Positions 34,800 through 46,753 of a stretch of DNA of 64,000 nucleotides are shown piece by piece; the stretch's first letter is position 1, and each line of letters starts with the position of its first letter. Source of the stretch: Aristolochia californica (taxonomy: Eukaryota > Streptophyta > Magnoliopsida > Piperales > Aristolochiaceae); the NCBI GenBank assembly GCA_029961685.1, contig JARWKL010000003.1:13527782-13591781 (forward strand), read 5' to 3'. Under the pieces are notes generated by a model. That model was not told where the DNA came from, made no database searches, and saw only the letters and a list, made by a program, of their open reading frames with translations. The position numbers and the translations under genes were made by a program.

Positions 34800-37700
34800 G
34801 ACCTTGTCCTCAAGCTCAAAGTATGGGTAGAGGGTGCGAAACGCCGCTAATGGCTCCCATGTCGTGTCACTGGGGTCAGCATCTGCCCATTGCACTAAGA
34901 TCTCCCAATCACCCTGAATACGGCGAGTTTGTAATACCTGTGCCGGGGTAGAAAGTACACGTCCCTCATGGAGTGGTGGCAGCGGGGTGTGCAGCAAGGG
35001 CGAATCACCGTGGAAGGCCTTTAATTGTGAGACATGAAAGACATTGTGAATTCGGGCCTCTGGTGGAAGCTGCAATCTGTAGGCCACTGTCCCAATGCGG
35101 TCCATCACCTAAAAGGGACCATAATATTTTGGAGAGAGCTTGTGACGTTTGGAGGCTGTCAACGACAGCTGCCTGTAGTGTTGGAGACGCAACCAAACAT
35201 AATCTCCAGGAGAAAAGAAGACTTCCCGGTGCTGCTTGTCATAATATTGTTTCATAGAATTTTGTGCCTTCTGTAGATGAGTGCGCACCTCTGTGATGAA
35301 TGTGTCTCTTTCAGCCAATGCTTGGTCCAAAGTTGCGACTTTAGAGGCCCCTGATTCATAGGCTAAAAGACGGGGAGGTTCTCTACCATATACCACCTTG
35401 AATGGGGTTGTGCCGAGAGCAGTGTGGTAGGAGGTGTTGTAACGGAACTCAGCCCAGGCGAGCCACTTAACCCACCTCTTAGGTGAGTCTCCCACGAAAC
35501 AGCGGAGATACATTTCAATGGTTCTGTTGACGACCTCTGTCTCACCATCAGTCTGTGGATGGTAGGCTGAAGAAAAGGCTAACGTTGTGCCTTGTAACTT
35601 GAAGAGTTCTTTCCAGAAGGTACTTGTAAAGATTGCATCCCTATCACTGGTAATTGAATTAGGCATCCCATGTAATCGTACAATGTTATCCACAAAAAGT
35701 TGAGCTACCTGCGTTGCAGTGTAAGGATGTGCCAGAGGAATGAAATGCCCATATTTAGAGAAACGATCCACCACTACTAGGATAACAGATTTACCTGACA
35801 AAGAGGGAAGTCCATCTATGAAGTCCATAGAAATATCAGACCAGACCTGTGGCGGAAGCTGAAGTGGTTGGAGCAACCCCACTGGACTTAATGTTTCAGC
35901 TTTATTCCGTTGACAAGTCTGACAAGCCGCCACATAATCAGCTATACTGCGCTTCATGCCCTACCAATAAAATTCCCTACTGATTCGAAAATATGTTTTC
36001 TGTCGGCCCTCATGTGTACTGTCATAGAAGGAGGCCAAAATGCTGTTAATCAGAGGGGATATGTGGTGTAGAAAAATTCTGTTTTTGTAGAGGACGAGAT
36101 TGTCCTGAACCGTCCAATGTGGTCTGTTGTGCCATACTGGATATCCTTGCATAAGGAGATAATATCGGGGTACTGTTGTGCCTCTTCCTGTATAGAATCC
36201 AACAAGAGAGCTCTGGGCTGACTGATGGCGTTTAATTGCGGCTCTGGAACGTCCCGGTGAGATAAGGTATCAGCCCCTACATTCAAACTTCCCGGTTTAT
36301 ACTCGACAGAAAAGTCAAACCCCATAAGCTTACTTAACCAATGTTGTTGTGGTGAAGTAGTGAGACGCTGCTCAAGAAGATACTTGAGGTTGCAATAATC
36401 AGTGCGAATCAAAAAACAACGTCCACAAAGATAAGGGCGCCAATGCTGTATAGCTTTCGCCAATCCAATCAATTCCCTCTCATAAGCTGCCAACTTGTGG
36501 TGGTGTTGGCCCAGTTGACGGCTAAAATAATCAATCGGGTGGCCCTGTTGGTGCAACACTGCGCCAATACCGCCCCCTGAAGCATCACATTCCACTACAA
36601 AGGACTCCTCAAAGTCGGGGAGCTGCAAAACTGGGGCTGATGATAAGGCGTCTTTCAATTGCTGAAAGGAATGAGCTGCTGTCTCTGACCAGGTAAAAGC
36701 ATTTTTCTTGAGGAGATTGTTGAGCGGAGCTGCAAGCTGGCCATAGCTACGAATAAATTTTCTATAATATCCAGCTAGGCCCAAAAATCCTCTTAAGGTT
36801 GTAATAGATGTGGGAATAGGGCAATCTGTGACCGCTTGTATCTTACTCTGGTCTACCTTCACCCCTGATGCTGAAATAACATGACCCAAATATGCCACAT
36901 TTGATGTGCCCATAGAACATTTTGACCGATTTAAAACCAAATTATGTGAACGTATAAGAGAAAATACCTGGTGAAGGTGTTGAAGATGTTCTTCCCAGCT
37001 GTTGCTATAGACCAAAATATCGTCGAAAAAGACCAATACATATTTTCTCAAGAGAGGGGAAAATACCTCATTCATGAGGGCCCGGAAGGTGGAAGGCACA
37101 TTTGATAGACCAAATGGCATTACGAGGAATTCAAAATGGTCGTGATGCGTGCGGAACACTGTTTTCTCCACATTTGATGGATGAACTCGGATTTGATGAT
37201 AGCCAGATTTCAAATCGAGTTTAGTAAATATAGTAGCTCCATGTAGCTCATCTAACAATTCGTCCACCACTGGAATAGGAAATTTATCTTTAATTGTATG
37301 GTCATTGAGTTATCAGTAATCCACACAGAACCTCCATGACTTATCATGCTTGCGGACTAGTAATACCGGTGAAGAAAAAGGAGACCTGCTGGGCTGAATA
37401 ATACCCTGTGCTAACATCTACTGGCACTGCCTTTCAATCTCATCCTTATGTAAGTGAGGGTAACGATACGGACGTACCACTACCGACTCGGTCCCCATTT
37501 TCAAACGGATACGGTGATCACAGTGCCTAAGTGGCGGTAAGGCAGTAGGGTCTTGAAAGATATCCTCAAATTCTGTAAGTAAGTGAGATAACTGGAATGT
37601 ATTTGTGGACTGGACCTGGGCAACCTGTAGTGCGCAGGTGAGTGGTGCTTGTGTGCCATGCAATATAATCTGATGTTGGTCCTCTATAAAAGACATGGTC

Positions 37701-38160
37701 AGAGCTTGGAAATCCCATAGTATTGGTCCCAACAATTGTAGCCATTTAATTCCTAGCACCAAATCGAATCCAGATAGTGGAATCACCAGAAAATCTGCAA
37801 CAAATTTATATCCCTCAATATCAAAGTGTGTGGCTGGTGATATGCCTATACTAGTAATTTTAGCCCCATTGGCTACTGATACAGAAAGACCATTCTGTTG
37901 TTGTACTACTAACCCAAGTTGTTCTGCCGCCTGCTGACTGATGAAATTATGTGTACTACCCGAGTTAACTAAAGCCAGTAACTTTAAATGATGTAATTGG
38001 GCTTTAACCTGCATTGTGCTTGCACTGCGTAGACCAGTCATAGCATGAAGGGAAATCTCTGGATCTTCTTGGTCAGTTTCCACAATTTCTTCCTCTTGTG
38101 GTATTTCGTCTCCATCCTCCCACAAACATATACTGAATAATCGTTTGCAGTGGTGACCAA
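34800..38160 (-). pseudogene. Element E pol remnant (protease, RT, RNase H, integrase, chromodomain)
   Basis: High to low: protease with ALVNSGSTHNFIS near 37970, where the catalytic D-S-G reads N-S-G; RT 37270-36600 with FTKLDLKSGYHQIRVHPS and the catalytic [13 protein letters not shown]; RNase H near 36580 with VVECDASGGGIGAVL; integrase with CQTCQRNKAE, then DDE residues in DISMDF, ITSDRD and TDGETEVVNR (35860-35510); GDYVWLRLQHYRQL near 35190; chromodomain-like VLQTRRIQGDWEILVQWAD near 34900. Stops include those near 37416, 37310, 35958 and 35107, and a frameshift lies near 36150. Long intact stretches (406 and 282 codons) fit recent activity. Its product would copy and integrate the element in the nucleus; this copy cannot. 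Confidence 0.9.
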
Positions 38161-38164
38161 AAAT

Positions 38165-39692
38165 ATACTATTAATCACAGTTAAAACAGAGGCCCTTGGC
38201 CTTTCGCTGCTCCATTTCCTGTCTAGTAAATTTTTTGAAGTAAGGAGCAGGTGGATCTGAATTAGAGATGTCTGGGCGTGGGACTGCACTGTCTCTAAAT
38301 CTTGGAGGTCCATAGGAATGGTTTGGCGCAGAGGCATTGTGCCTTCCTGGCCAAGCTAGTTTTCTGACCAGTGACTCCTTTAGAACACGCTGCTTGTGCT
38401 CAATTGTTCTGGCTAAATTCATAGCGTGGTCTAAATCTGGAGGAGTATGTAATTCAACTTCTAAACGCAGAGCTTCTGTCAAACCAGCAGTAAAAATATG
38501 AACATACTGTGTGTAGCTAACAAACTGGTTTGCTCGGGCTAACCTTTCCTGGAAGGTCTTTTGGTACACCTCTAGTGTTCCAGTTTGTTTGTAATTGATT
38601 AATTCGCCCAATGGATTGCTACTAGCATGAGGACCAAATCTCATCATGCAAGACTGTCTAAAATTTGCCCAATCCTGAACCACTTGGTCATTTCGGAATT
38701 GGTGGTACCATAGAAGCGCTTCATCGAGCATGTGGTAGGCGGCCAAATACACTTTCTCATCCGCAGGTGTTTTTTTATGGTAAAAGAACTGATCACACTT
38801 GGCTAACCAAATCAAAGGGTCCTTAGACCCATCATACGTAGGAAAGTCAAGTTTTAAATACCTGGGCACAGTGTTTGGTCCTTGAACGGCAGGCCCCAGA
38901 TGGGAATGGTGTTGACGCATTGGTGGTTGTGGGGGAGGTGGTGGGTGGAATGGATGGTGTTCGGCCGGTGGAGAGTAGGCAGCTGATGTATAATTTTAGT
39001 TACATCGACTTTTATACCTCGCAAGCGTACGAATCGTTCATGTAATCTAGCAGTAAGCGAGGGTCATATCCACAGGGAGGATTGAATTTTGTGTATTCTT
39101 CAGTCAACTAGCCTAACCAAATATGATGAATTAATATGAACTAAACACTAATTATATCCTAAATTATCAAGCAATAATTTAATTAACTACTTGCACAACA
39201 GGAAACGTCAACTCTGGATTTTACCGTGATTCGTGCCTCTCGAGTGCCACGTAACCACCAATATCTCTTTCTCCACCAAAATTCTCCTGAAATTCCATAA
39301 TTAAATCTATAAAAAGCATTTCAGGAAGAAATAAACCTTAAAAACAATGAAATATAATTCAGGAGAGAAAAACATACAATATCGACAGTGATTAATGCCA
39401 AATTCAATAAATGCTCATTTCATTTGAAAACCGATAAATAACCACCTATAACACAATTATAAAGGTTATTCTATTATAATTAACTTAGTTCTCATGTCAG
39501 AATATGACATCTATCAGCAGCTGGAGATTGGGCTCGTGTATCATGATCCTCTTGTCGCCGGTGGAGAGCTTGGATGGCAGCATCCATTGATTTTATTGCC
39601 TCACGCAAATCAGAGGTTGTTTGGCGTACCTCTTCCAGGGCATGAGCCTGGTTATCTGTCCTTTGCCTATTATCTTCCACTAACTGTCTCAA
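38165..39692 (-). pseudogene. Element E gag, split by a solo-LTR-like insertion
   Basis: An N-terminal coiled-coil-like part (39692-39517, ALEEVRQTTSDLREAIKSM) is separated by the insertion at 38984-39516 from the gag core (38983-38171). The core has TVPRYLKLDFPTYDGSKDP near 38860, MRFGPHASSNPLGELINYKQ near 38620 and the knuckle start GLCFNCD near 38175, where a stop follows. Gag would form the particle and bind RNA. It is inactivated by the insertion and the stop. Confidence 0.85.
38984..39516 (-). mobile_element. Solo-LTR-like insertion G, short copy (533 bp)
   Basis: It starts TGATGTATAATTTTAG, ends GACATCTATCA and is flanked by GCAGC (38979-38983, 39517-39521). Its two outer parts align with the 1417-bp copy at 42058-43474, while about 880 bp in the middle are missing. 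TG...CA ends and 5-bp TSDs without internal domains fit a solo LTR. The TGGATATGACCCTCG-type stretch, read on the minus strand, recalls sequences near LTR ends in Tat/Athila-type elements; that link is a guess. Confidence 0.72.
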
Positions 39693-39743
39693 ATCGTCAG
39701 GGGAAGAGGAATCCCCAAGGGTGGACCTGCTCTGATACCAAGA

Positions 39744-40193
39744 TGTTAGGTTCTTCCCTTGCCATTGATCGAGTCACCCTTCTTTCCTCTCTTCCCTCCA
39801 TGGTTGATCTTGACGTTGGAAGAGAAACCTTGTTTCTTGAACGAGTAATGGTGGAACTCAATTTAGAATGAAGGAGCTTTGGAGGAAGCTCAACCTTGGA
39901 CCTCAAAGGGAGAATCCGACCTTGACCTCTGAGGGAGAATCAGACCTGTAAAATATAATTTTCTCAATACTTGCCTCTCTTTTCCTTCACGTCCCCCTAA
40001 ATAGGGTTGAGGACGAAAATACAAAGATGACCCATTAGGTCAAGTGGTTCCCGCCACATTACACTGAACCAACCCAAATTAAACCAAACCTAATAAAGTA
40101 AACCAAACCGAATTGAAATTACATGAAAAGTAAATTGACATAATTTAATTCCTATGCCTATGGATAACTTGTGATGCTATGGAGTCCATAACA
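39744..40193 (-). repeat. Element E 5' LTR
   Basis: It spans TGTTAGGTTCTTCCCTTGCC to GAGTCCATAACA, next to PBS and TSD as described for element E. Confidence 0.92.
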
Positions 40194-40708
40194 ACTCCTC
40201 AACCAGACCATCAATAGTGCTGCCAGGCGGTTCCTGTGTGTGGAAGCTGTGGGCCTTGTCCACCTGACAGCCCTGCAAGAGCACTTGACTACAGGCCAAA
40301 ACAAAGCTCATAGTTAAAGCCGAAAAGTTCCACAGAATGGGCCCCAATGTTTGCAACCATTTAATGCCTAATACCATATCAAAGCTAGCCAAGGGAATGA
40401 CAAAAATTTCAGTATTAAAAAAAGAAGAGCCAATGGAAAAAGTTACGCCTTACTGATCCCATAGCTAGGGACTTTCTCGCCATTGGCAACTGATACTGTA
40501 ACTGTCGGATGTGGGAGGATCTGTAATTGAATGTGTTGCGTAGCAATTAAACTCAAAAAATTGTGTGTACTTCCCAAATCAACTAGTCCCACCAATTCCT
40601 GGTCAAGGACTTGAGCTCTGACTTGCATCATTTTGGCAGATTTCTGCCCAGTAATAGCGTGCAAGGAAATCTCCGGTGGTTCCTCCTCAATAAAATCCTC
40701 CGTAACCA
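40194..40708 (-). pseudogene. Element C distal module: protease region
   Basis: Minus strand: EEPPEISLHAITGQKSAKMM near 40650-40690, LVGLVDLGSTHNFLS near 40550-40600 (the usual D-S-G reads D-L-G), then FDMVLGIKWLQTLGPILW near 40330-40390. At the high end, near 40709, it fuses to integrase sequence (GDYVWLCLVTEDFIEEEPP), which is the mosaic joint in element C. Confidence 0.8.
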
Positions 40709-42057
40709 CACATAATCCCCTACCTCGAAAGAGAACTCACGGTGGCCTTTGTCATAGACATCTTTCATGTGAACTTGAGCTCAACATAGGTGTTCTATAA
40801 TATTCTGTAACAGAAGATCGCGGTCCATGAGTGCCTGATCAATTGCGTCTACGCGGGTGGACCCTTGAGTATACGAGAGAAAACGAGGGTGGTCCCGACC
40901 ATATAGAACCCTAAAAGGAATTGATTGCAATGTGGAGTGGAACGAAGTGTTGTAACAGTACTTGGCCCACAGTAACCATTGAATCCATTGTCTCGGACGA
41001 TCACCCACCAAGCACCGTAGATACATATCGATGGTACGGTTAACCACCTCTGTTTGCCCATCTATCTGCGGATGATAGGTGGAGGAGAATTTCAATTTAG
41101 TCCCACTCGAACAAAAAAGTTCCCGCCAAAAGGTGCTCGTGAAAACCGCATCTCGATTACTCATAATCGATTCCGGAATGCCATGTAAGCGGACAATCTG
41201 CTTTAGGAAAGCCTATGCAACCTGTGTAGCAATATAAGGATGAGCCAGTGGAATAAAATGTCCGTACTTGGAGAACCTGTCGACCACCACGAAGAGTACT
41301 GATTTGTCAGAGGACTGTGGAAGACCTTCAACAAAATCCATCGAAATATCGGCCCAAACCTGCGTAGGAAGGGCGAGAGGCTGGAGAAGACCGACTGGAC
41401 AGAAGTGCTCGGCTTTGTTGAGTTGGTAGACCTGACAGGCTGCTACATAAGTCACAATGGAGTTGTTCATGGCCTGCCAATAAAAGTCTGCCCGAATTCT
41501 GTGCAATGTCTTCTAGATACCCTCATGGATGTTGTCATGGAAGGCAAAGAGAATAGCTGGAATCAACTCAGAATTAGGTGGAAGAAATAGCTGTTGTTTG
41601 TAATAAATAAGTGAATCCTGGATGGACCACTTTGATTCCATTGTCCCAGCTGAAATATTCATGTGGAGCTCCTATAGAGCTGGAAGAGTGGCATGTGCAT
41701 CTCTCACCAAGTGAAGGATGAGGAATCTCGGCTGACTGAGCGAATAGACCAACTTCTGATCTTCAAAACGCCGCGACAAGGCATCAGCCGCCTTGTTCAA
41801 TCTCCCCGCACGGTATTCCACCGAAAAGTCAAAATCCAACAACTTACTGATCCAATGCTGTTGTGGCGACGTTGTGAGCCATTGTTCCAGTAGGAATTTT
41901 TGGCTATAGTGGTCAGTGCGGATGAGAAATGCCCGGCTCCATAAATAAGGCCGCCAGTGTTGGACCGCCTTGGCCAACCCAATCAATTCCCGCTCATATG
42001 CTGCTAGTTTGTGATGACGGACTGCCAACTGTCTACTAAAATATGCAATAGGATGTG
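40709..42057 (-). pseudogene. Element C proximal module: RNase H end and integrase
   Basis: High to low: RNase H end with RELIGLAKAVQHWRPYLW near 41950-42010; ADALSRRFEDQKL near 41760; integrase with QVYQLNKAEHFCPVGLLQPL near 41390-41450 (first Cys of the CxxC replaced by Tyr), [18 protein letters not shown] near 41240-41290, SNRDAVFTSTFWREL near 41120-41160, and GQTEVVNRTIDMYLRCLVGD near 41000-41060. It ends with the GDYVWL equivalent and then jumps back into protease sequence. Stops are present. Confidence 0.82.
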
Positions 42058-43474
42058 TGATGTAGAATTTAGTTACATCGGCTTTAATACCTCGCAAGCG
42101 TACGAATCGTTCGTGTAATTTAGCGGGAAGTGAGGGTCATATCTACAGGGAGGACTGAATTTTGTGTATTCTTCAATCAACTAGCCTAACCAAATATAAT
42201 GAATTAATATGAACTAAACACTAATTATATCCTAAATTATCAAGCAATCATCTGGTTAACTACTTGCACAACAGGAAACGTCAATTCTGGATTTTACAAT
42301 GATTCGTGCCTCTCTTGAGCGCCACGTAACCACGGATCCGAATTCTCAATCCTTGCATCTAGACCCTCTCGGGCGCATAAAGTGAAAGACAGAAATCGGA
42401 TTAAAATACCAAAATCCAACCTAAATTATATTCCTACCCTAACCAGCCAATTTAATCAAATATCCGGAAAACAAATATTCAGTAAACATTAATTATCAAA
42501 TCAGATTCAATAAACATTCAAAACCTAAGTTTAAACTATATAAAAAATGAAATTCAAAAATGACAAATTACTCCCCTTCTCCTTCCTCTCGGTCGGGCAG
42601 CAACTCGTTCTCACGGGTGCTGCAATTTCCCAAAATTCATGGCTTCGGGTAGCAAGAGTGAGTGGTCGAAGGTAGAGACGACGCCGATGACGACGGATAG
42701 AAGCCGACGAACGGAGGTGATGTCTGGCGAAGAACGAAACAGAGATGAAGTTCTCTAACTGGCTCTCTTGAGTCTCGGTCGGAGTAGGAATAGCTCCGGG
42801 AATGGTTGGAAATACGTAACCGACGCCAGAGGATGGTCGAAAAGTGGAATTGGCACCGGAGAAGCCCTCTCGGATCACTTCTCGGCCTGGCGAGCGGAAA
42901 CTAGCACTGTCGAACTCACCTCGACGGAGACTCTCTCGAGCTCTCCTCGGGTTTGTTCTTGGTTGCTGGACGGCGGTGGATGGCAGTGGACGATGGTGGC
43001 GCGGCGAACAACAGTGGAAAACTCCTCTCGGGTCTGCCCCTGTTTCGGTCGACGGTCGTGCTCTGTTGTGGTCGATGCTCTGTTTTCTCTTGACGCTCCC
43101 CCCCCCCCCCCCCCCTCCTCGTTCGACGCTCCTCTTCCCTTTAATACCAATTTTTCTTTGTTTTAAAAATGATTTACCCTAAAAAATCACTTCCATTTCA
43201 CTAAGGGCATTTTGGTAAATATCTCCTTCTCCACCAAAATACTCCTGAAATTCCATAATTGAATCCATAAAAAGTATTTCAGGAAGAAATAAACCTTAAA
43301 AACAATGAAATATAATTCAGGAGAGAAAAATATGCAATATAGACAGTGATTAATGCCAAATTCAATAAATACACGTGTAATTTGAAAACCGATAAATAAC
43401 CACCTATAACACAATTATAAAGGTTATTCTATTATAATTATCCTAGTTCTCGTGTTAGAATATGGCATCTATTA
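42058..43474 (-). mobile_element. Solo-LTR-like insertion G, long copy (1417 bp)
   Basis: It starts TGATGTAGAATTTAG, ends GGCATCTATTA and is flanked by ATGTG (42053-42057, 43475-43479). It splits the RNase H codons of element C. The 880-bp middle, absent from the short copy, has C/T- and G-rich parts with no recognised gene and a run of about 18 C near 43100. There is no gag or pol, so it is taken as a solo LTR. Orientation is assigned only by likeness to other LTR ends. Confidence 0.7.
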
Positions 43475-43654
43475 ATGTGCTAGCTGCTGTAAGACAACCC
43501 CAATGCCCCCTACCAAGTGTCACTCTCAACCACAAATAAGTCATCAAAATAAGGAAGTTGTAATACAATGGCGGAGGCAAGAGCAGATTTGAGGGCCTCA
43601 AATGACTGCGAGGCCTCCTCAGTCCAGAGAAAGGAATTTTTCTTGAGGAGACTG
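43475..43654 (-). pseudogene. Element C proximal module: RNase H start
   Basis: Minus strand: FEALKSALASAIVLQLPYFD-like codons with FLWTEEASQSFEAL near 43600-43640. It lies between the solo-LTR-like insertion and the chimera and aligns with 31260-31410. Confidence 0.75.
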
Positions 43655-44289
43655 TGTTAAACACCTAGCCAATACATCCCAAAAGATCAGCCTATTAGGA
43701 GTGGAAGGAATAGGTACTTAACCCCTGGACCAAAACAGTACAGCCCGCCCTCTCGAGCCGACGATCACGATAGCCTTAACACAGCAACGGGGACCAGGTC
43801 AGGAGCCCATACTCCCTTACGGTGCTCCACCAGGGGCATGTGGTCCACCTGCGCATGCGAGGACTCAAAGTCGGGACGTAGTGCTTGCTCTGATACCAAA
43901 TGTTTGGATCTTCCCAGGCCATGGATCTCGTCACTCTTCTTTCTTCTCTTCCCTCCAAATATGCTCTTGACGTGGGAAGGAGTTTTCGGTGTTTGGAACG
44001 TGGAATGGTGAAAACGAATTGAGCCTTGAAGGAGGCTCGACCTAGACCTCAAGAGGGAGAATCCGACCTCTAACCTTCTACTTGATTCAATGCTTGATTC
44101 TCCATTAAGCCCTTCTCCCCTATAAATAGGATTAGGGACGTGAATGACAAACCTGACCCATGGGTCACTAAGTTCACGAAAATTACTATCAAACCAACCC
44201 CAACCAAAACCAACATGCATAAAAAGGAAAATTCCATAATTTAATTTCTACACCTGTTTATTACCCGGGATGATATGGAGTCCATAACA
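43655..44289 (-). mobile_element. Chimeric LTR element: Ty3 LTR at 5' end, TRIM body and TRIM LTR at 3' end
   Basis: On the minus strand the order is: a 389-bp LTR of the D/E type (44289-43901, TGTTATGGACTCC to GATCCAAACA), PBS TTTGGTATCAGAGC (43900-43887), a TRIM internal region (43900-43738) that aligns along its length with 33300-33461, and an 83-bp TRIM LTR (43737-43655, ending CTAGGTGTTTAACA). Flanks are GACTG (43650-43654) and AACTG (44290-44294), matching at four of five bases. Removing the block and one flank restores the RNase H/RT sequence GAGGAGACTGGTCAAGG. The two terminal repeats are unrelated to each other, which normal reverse transcription does not give. Confidence 0.75.
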
Positions 44290-45703
44290 AACTGGTCAAG
44301 GGTGCTGCCAAGGGTCCATAGTTCTGAATAAATTTGCGGAAGTAGCCTGCAAAACCCAAAAAACCTCAAAAAGTTGAGCAATACTGTGGTTGTGGCCACT
44401 CATGAATAACCCGAATCTTCTCGGGATCAACCGTACCCCCCTCATTGGAGATAATGTGACCCAGATAAGCCACATGTGAAGCGCAAAAGAACATTTGGAT
44501 TGTTTTAAATAGAGTTGATGTGCTCGTAACAATTCAAAAACAATCCTTAAGTGCTCTAAATGCTCCTTTCCGGACTTGCTATATATAAGAATATCATCGA
44601 AAAAGACAAGAACAAATTTCCGAAGATAGGGGCTAAATACCTCATTCATGAGAGCTTAAAAAGTGGATGGTGCATTCGATAACCCGAACGGCATGACGAC
44701 GAACTCAAAGTAGCCATGATGTGTACGGAACGCTATCTTCTCGATATTGGAGGGGTGCATCTGGACCTGATGATATCCTGACCGTAGGTCTAGTTTAGTA
44801 AATAACTACAAACCATGCAATTCATCCAGGAACTCATCCACTACCGGAATTGGAAACTTATCCTTTATTGTTTGAGTGTTCAACTCTCATTAATCAACAC
44901 AAAACCTCCATGTCCCATCATGTTTCTATATAGTAAGACGGGTGAAGAGAATGGGGAGCGACTATGACGAATAAGACCCAGTTGTAACATCTCCCGACAG
45001 TGCCTCTCAATCTCATCCTTCTGAAGTTGTGGGTATCGGTATGGACGCACTACCACCACCTTAGAACCTGGTTTTTAACAGATCATGTGGTCACAGTGCA
45101 TCAAAAGAGACAATCCCGAAGGTGCATTGAAGAGGTTAGCGAACTCCTCAACCAGACCATCAATAGTGATGCCAGGCGGTTCCTGTGTGTGGATGGTGTG
45201 GATGCGGTGGGCCTTGTCCACCTGACAGCCCTGCAAGATCACTTGACTACCAGCCAAAATAAAGCTCCTAGTTAAAGCTGAAAAGTCCCACAAAATGGGC
45301 CCCAATGTTTGCAAGCATTTAATGCCTAATATCATATCAAAGCCAGCCAAGGGAATTACAAAAAATTCTGCATTAAATAAAGTAGAGCCAATGCAAAAAT
45401 TTACCGCCTTACTGATCCCATAGCTAGGGATTTTCTCGCCATTGGCCACTGAAACTGTGGTTGTCGGATGAAGGAGGATCTGTAACTGAAGGTGTTGTTG
45501 TTAAACTCGCACGAATCAACTTCTCCCACCAATTCTCTGTCAAGGACTTGAGCTCTAACTTGCATTGTTTTGGCAGATTTCTGCCCAGTAATACCGTGCA
45601 AGGAAATCTCTGGTGGTTCCTCGTCAATAAAATCCTTCGACTCCTCTGTATCATCAGATTCCTCCACCTTGAGCCAAAACAACCTCTTAAATTGGTGCCC
45701 CAC
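44290..45703 (-). pseudogene. Element C proximal module: protease and RT
   Basis: High to low: knuckle remainder GHQFKRLFWLKVEESDD near 45700; EEPPEISLHGITGQKSAKTM near 45600; ANGEKIPSYGISKAVNFCIG near 45420; FDMILGIKCLQTLGPILWDF near 45290; RT with [21 protein letters not shown] codons near 44840, [17 protein letters not shown] near 44680, and [17 protein letters not shown] near 44600, with the catalytic Asp pair. Stops and shifts include the loss of the protease SGSTHNF segment near 45500. Confidence 0.82.
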
Positions 45704-46479
45704 CTGTTACTGTACATCACAGTTGTAGCATAGATTCCTGGACCTCCGTTCTACCATTTCCGCACTTGTTAATTTTTTGATAAATTGCGGTGAGGGATTA
45801 CTAGGGCATGAATCGGCTACCGGAGCCATATTCTGATTGTGTTTGGAGGAAGATAATGCAGGGTTTGTCACTATAGACAAATTATGGTGGCACCTTTGCC
45901 AAGTGGACGAAGTGGTCCATTCACCTGGCCAACCTGGCTTGCGTTGCTGAAACCGTTGTCGTTGTTCCATTGCCCGAGCCAGATCCTAAGGGAAAAGGAG
46001 TTCAACCTCTAGCCTCAGAGATTTAGTGAGACCTACTGTGAATAATGAGACATGTTGGTCGACTCGTACCGATCCCCCAGCATGAGCCAACTTTTCTTGG
46101 AACTGTGTTTGATATTGTTGAACTGAACCAGTCTGTCGTAATAGGACCAATTCATCCAGGGGGTTGCTGTGGGCGGGAGGTCAAAATCTGATTGTGCACA
46201 AAATTTTAAATTAACCCAAATCCAACCCTGGTCTCTCTCTTTCCACCTGGTGAACCCATAAGTGGGCTTCATCTAACATATGGAAAGAGGCTAGTTGCAC
46301 CTTAACCCATTCAGCGGTCCCTTGATTTAAAAAAAATTGCTCACAACTGTGCAACCAAATTAAGGTTGTCAGAGTGGTTCCGTCCACTCTTGTTAGAGTT
46401 TGTGTTCTGAGTTAGATACTTGGCTTTACGCACCTTAAACGGCTAGTCTTTTCGGGTTGTATTGGCTAGGTATCTGACT

Positions 46480-46552
46480 CAGAACTTCGTAGTTAAGCGA
46501 GCCTGGGCAAGAGTAATTCTAGGATGGGTGACCTCCTGGGAAGTACTCTTGC
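46480..46552 (+). promoter_or_regulatory. 5S-rRNA-like pol III promoter region in Cassandra LTR 1
   Basis: CAGAACTTCGTAGTTAAGCG begins the match to plant 5S rRNA; box A-like sequence is at about 46491-46508 and box C-like sequence at about 46533-46552. It differs from 5S rRNA at scattered bases. Confidence 0.88.
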
Positions 46553-46753
46553 CTAGGACTTTGACATGGTATCAGAGCTAGGCACACCACGGCCCGCGTT
46601 CGTATCTCGTGAGAAGCGGCTCCAGAATGGGCAGGGTGGGTGTCAGAGTGGTTCCGTCCACTCTTGTTAGAGTTTGTGTTCTGAGTTAGATACTTGGCTT
46701 TACGCACCTTAAACGGCTAGTCTTTTCGGGTTGTATTGGCTAGGTATCTGACT

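Larger units (their letters stand above)
34309..40193 (-). mobile_element. Element E: youngest full-structure Ty3 chromovirus-like element
   Basis: LTRs are 34309-34758 and 39744-40193, both 450 bp, with about seven differences by eye. ACTCC is the TSD (34304-34308, 40194-40198). PBS on the minus strand is TCTTGGTATCAGAGC beside 39743. The PPT beside 34759 is stretched by about 28 C on the plus strand. All coding domains are present in order, with a handful of single stops and a frameshift rather than large deletions. A solo-LTR-like piece sits in gag (38984-39516). E lies in the protease/RT area of the C distal module and is younger than C. Confidence 0.92.

Noticed and set aside
34309..40193. 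Endogenous pararetrovirus
   Set aside because: Integrase, chromodomain tail, LTRs and a 5-bp TSD show a Ty3-type retrotransposon; no movement or coat protein region is seen.
46485..46552. A 5S rRNA gene
   Set aside because: The match is partial, occurs twice inside identical LTRs with PBS and TSD, and fits Cassandra; a true 5S gene would be about 120 bp in tandem with spacers.
46567..46578. tRNA gene signal at TGGTATCAGAGC sites
   Set aside because: These are short complements of the initiator-Met tRNA 3' end used as primer sites; no cloverleaf surrounds them.
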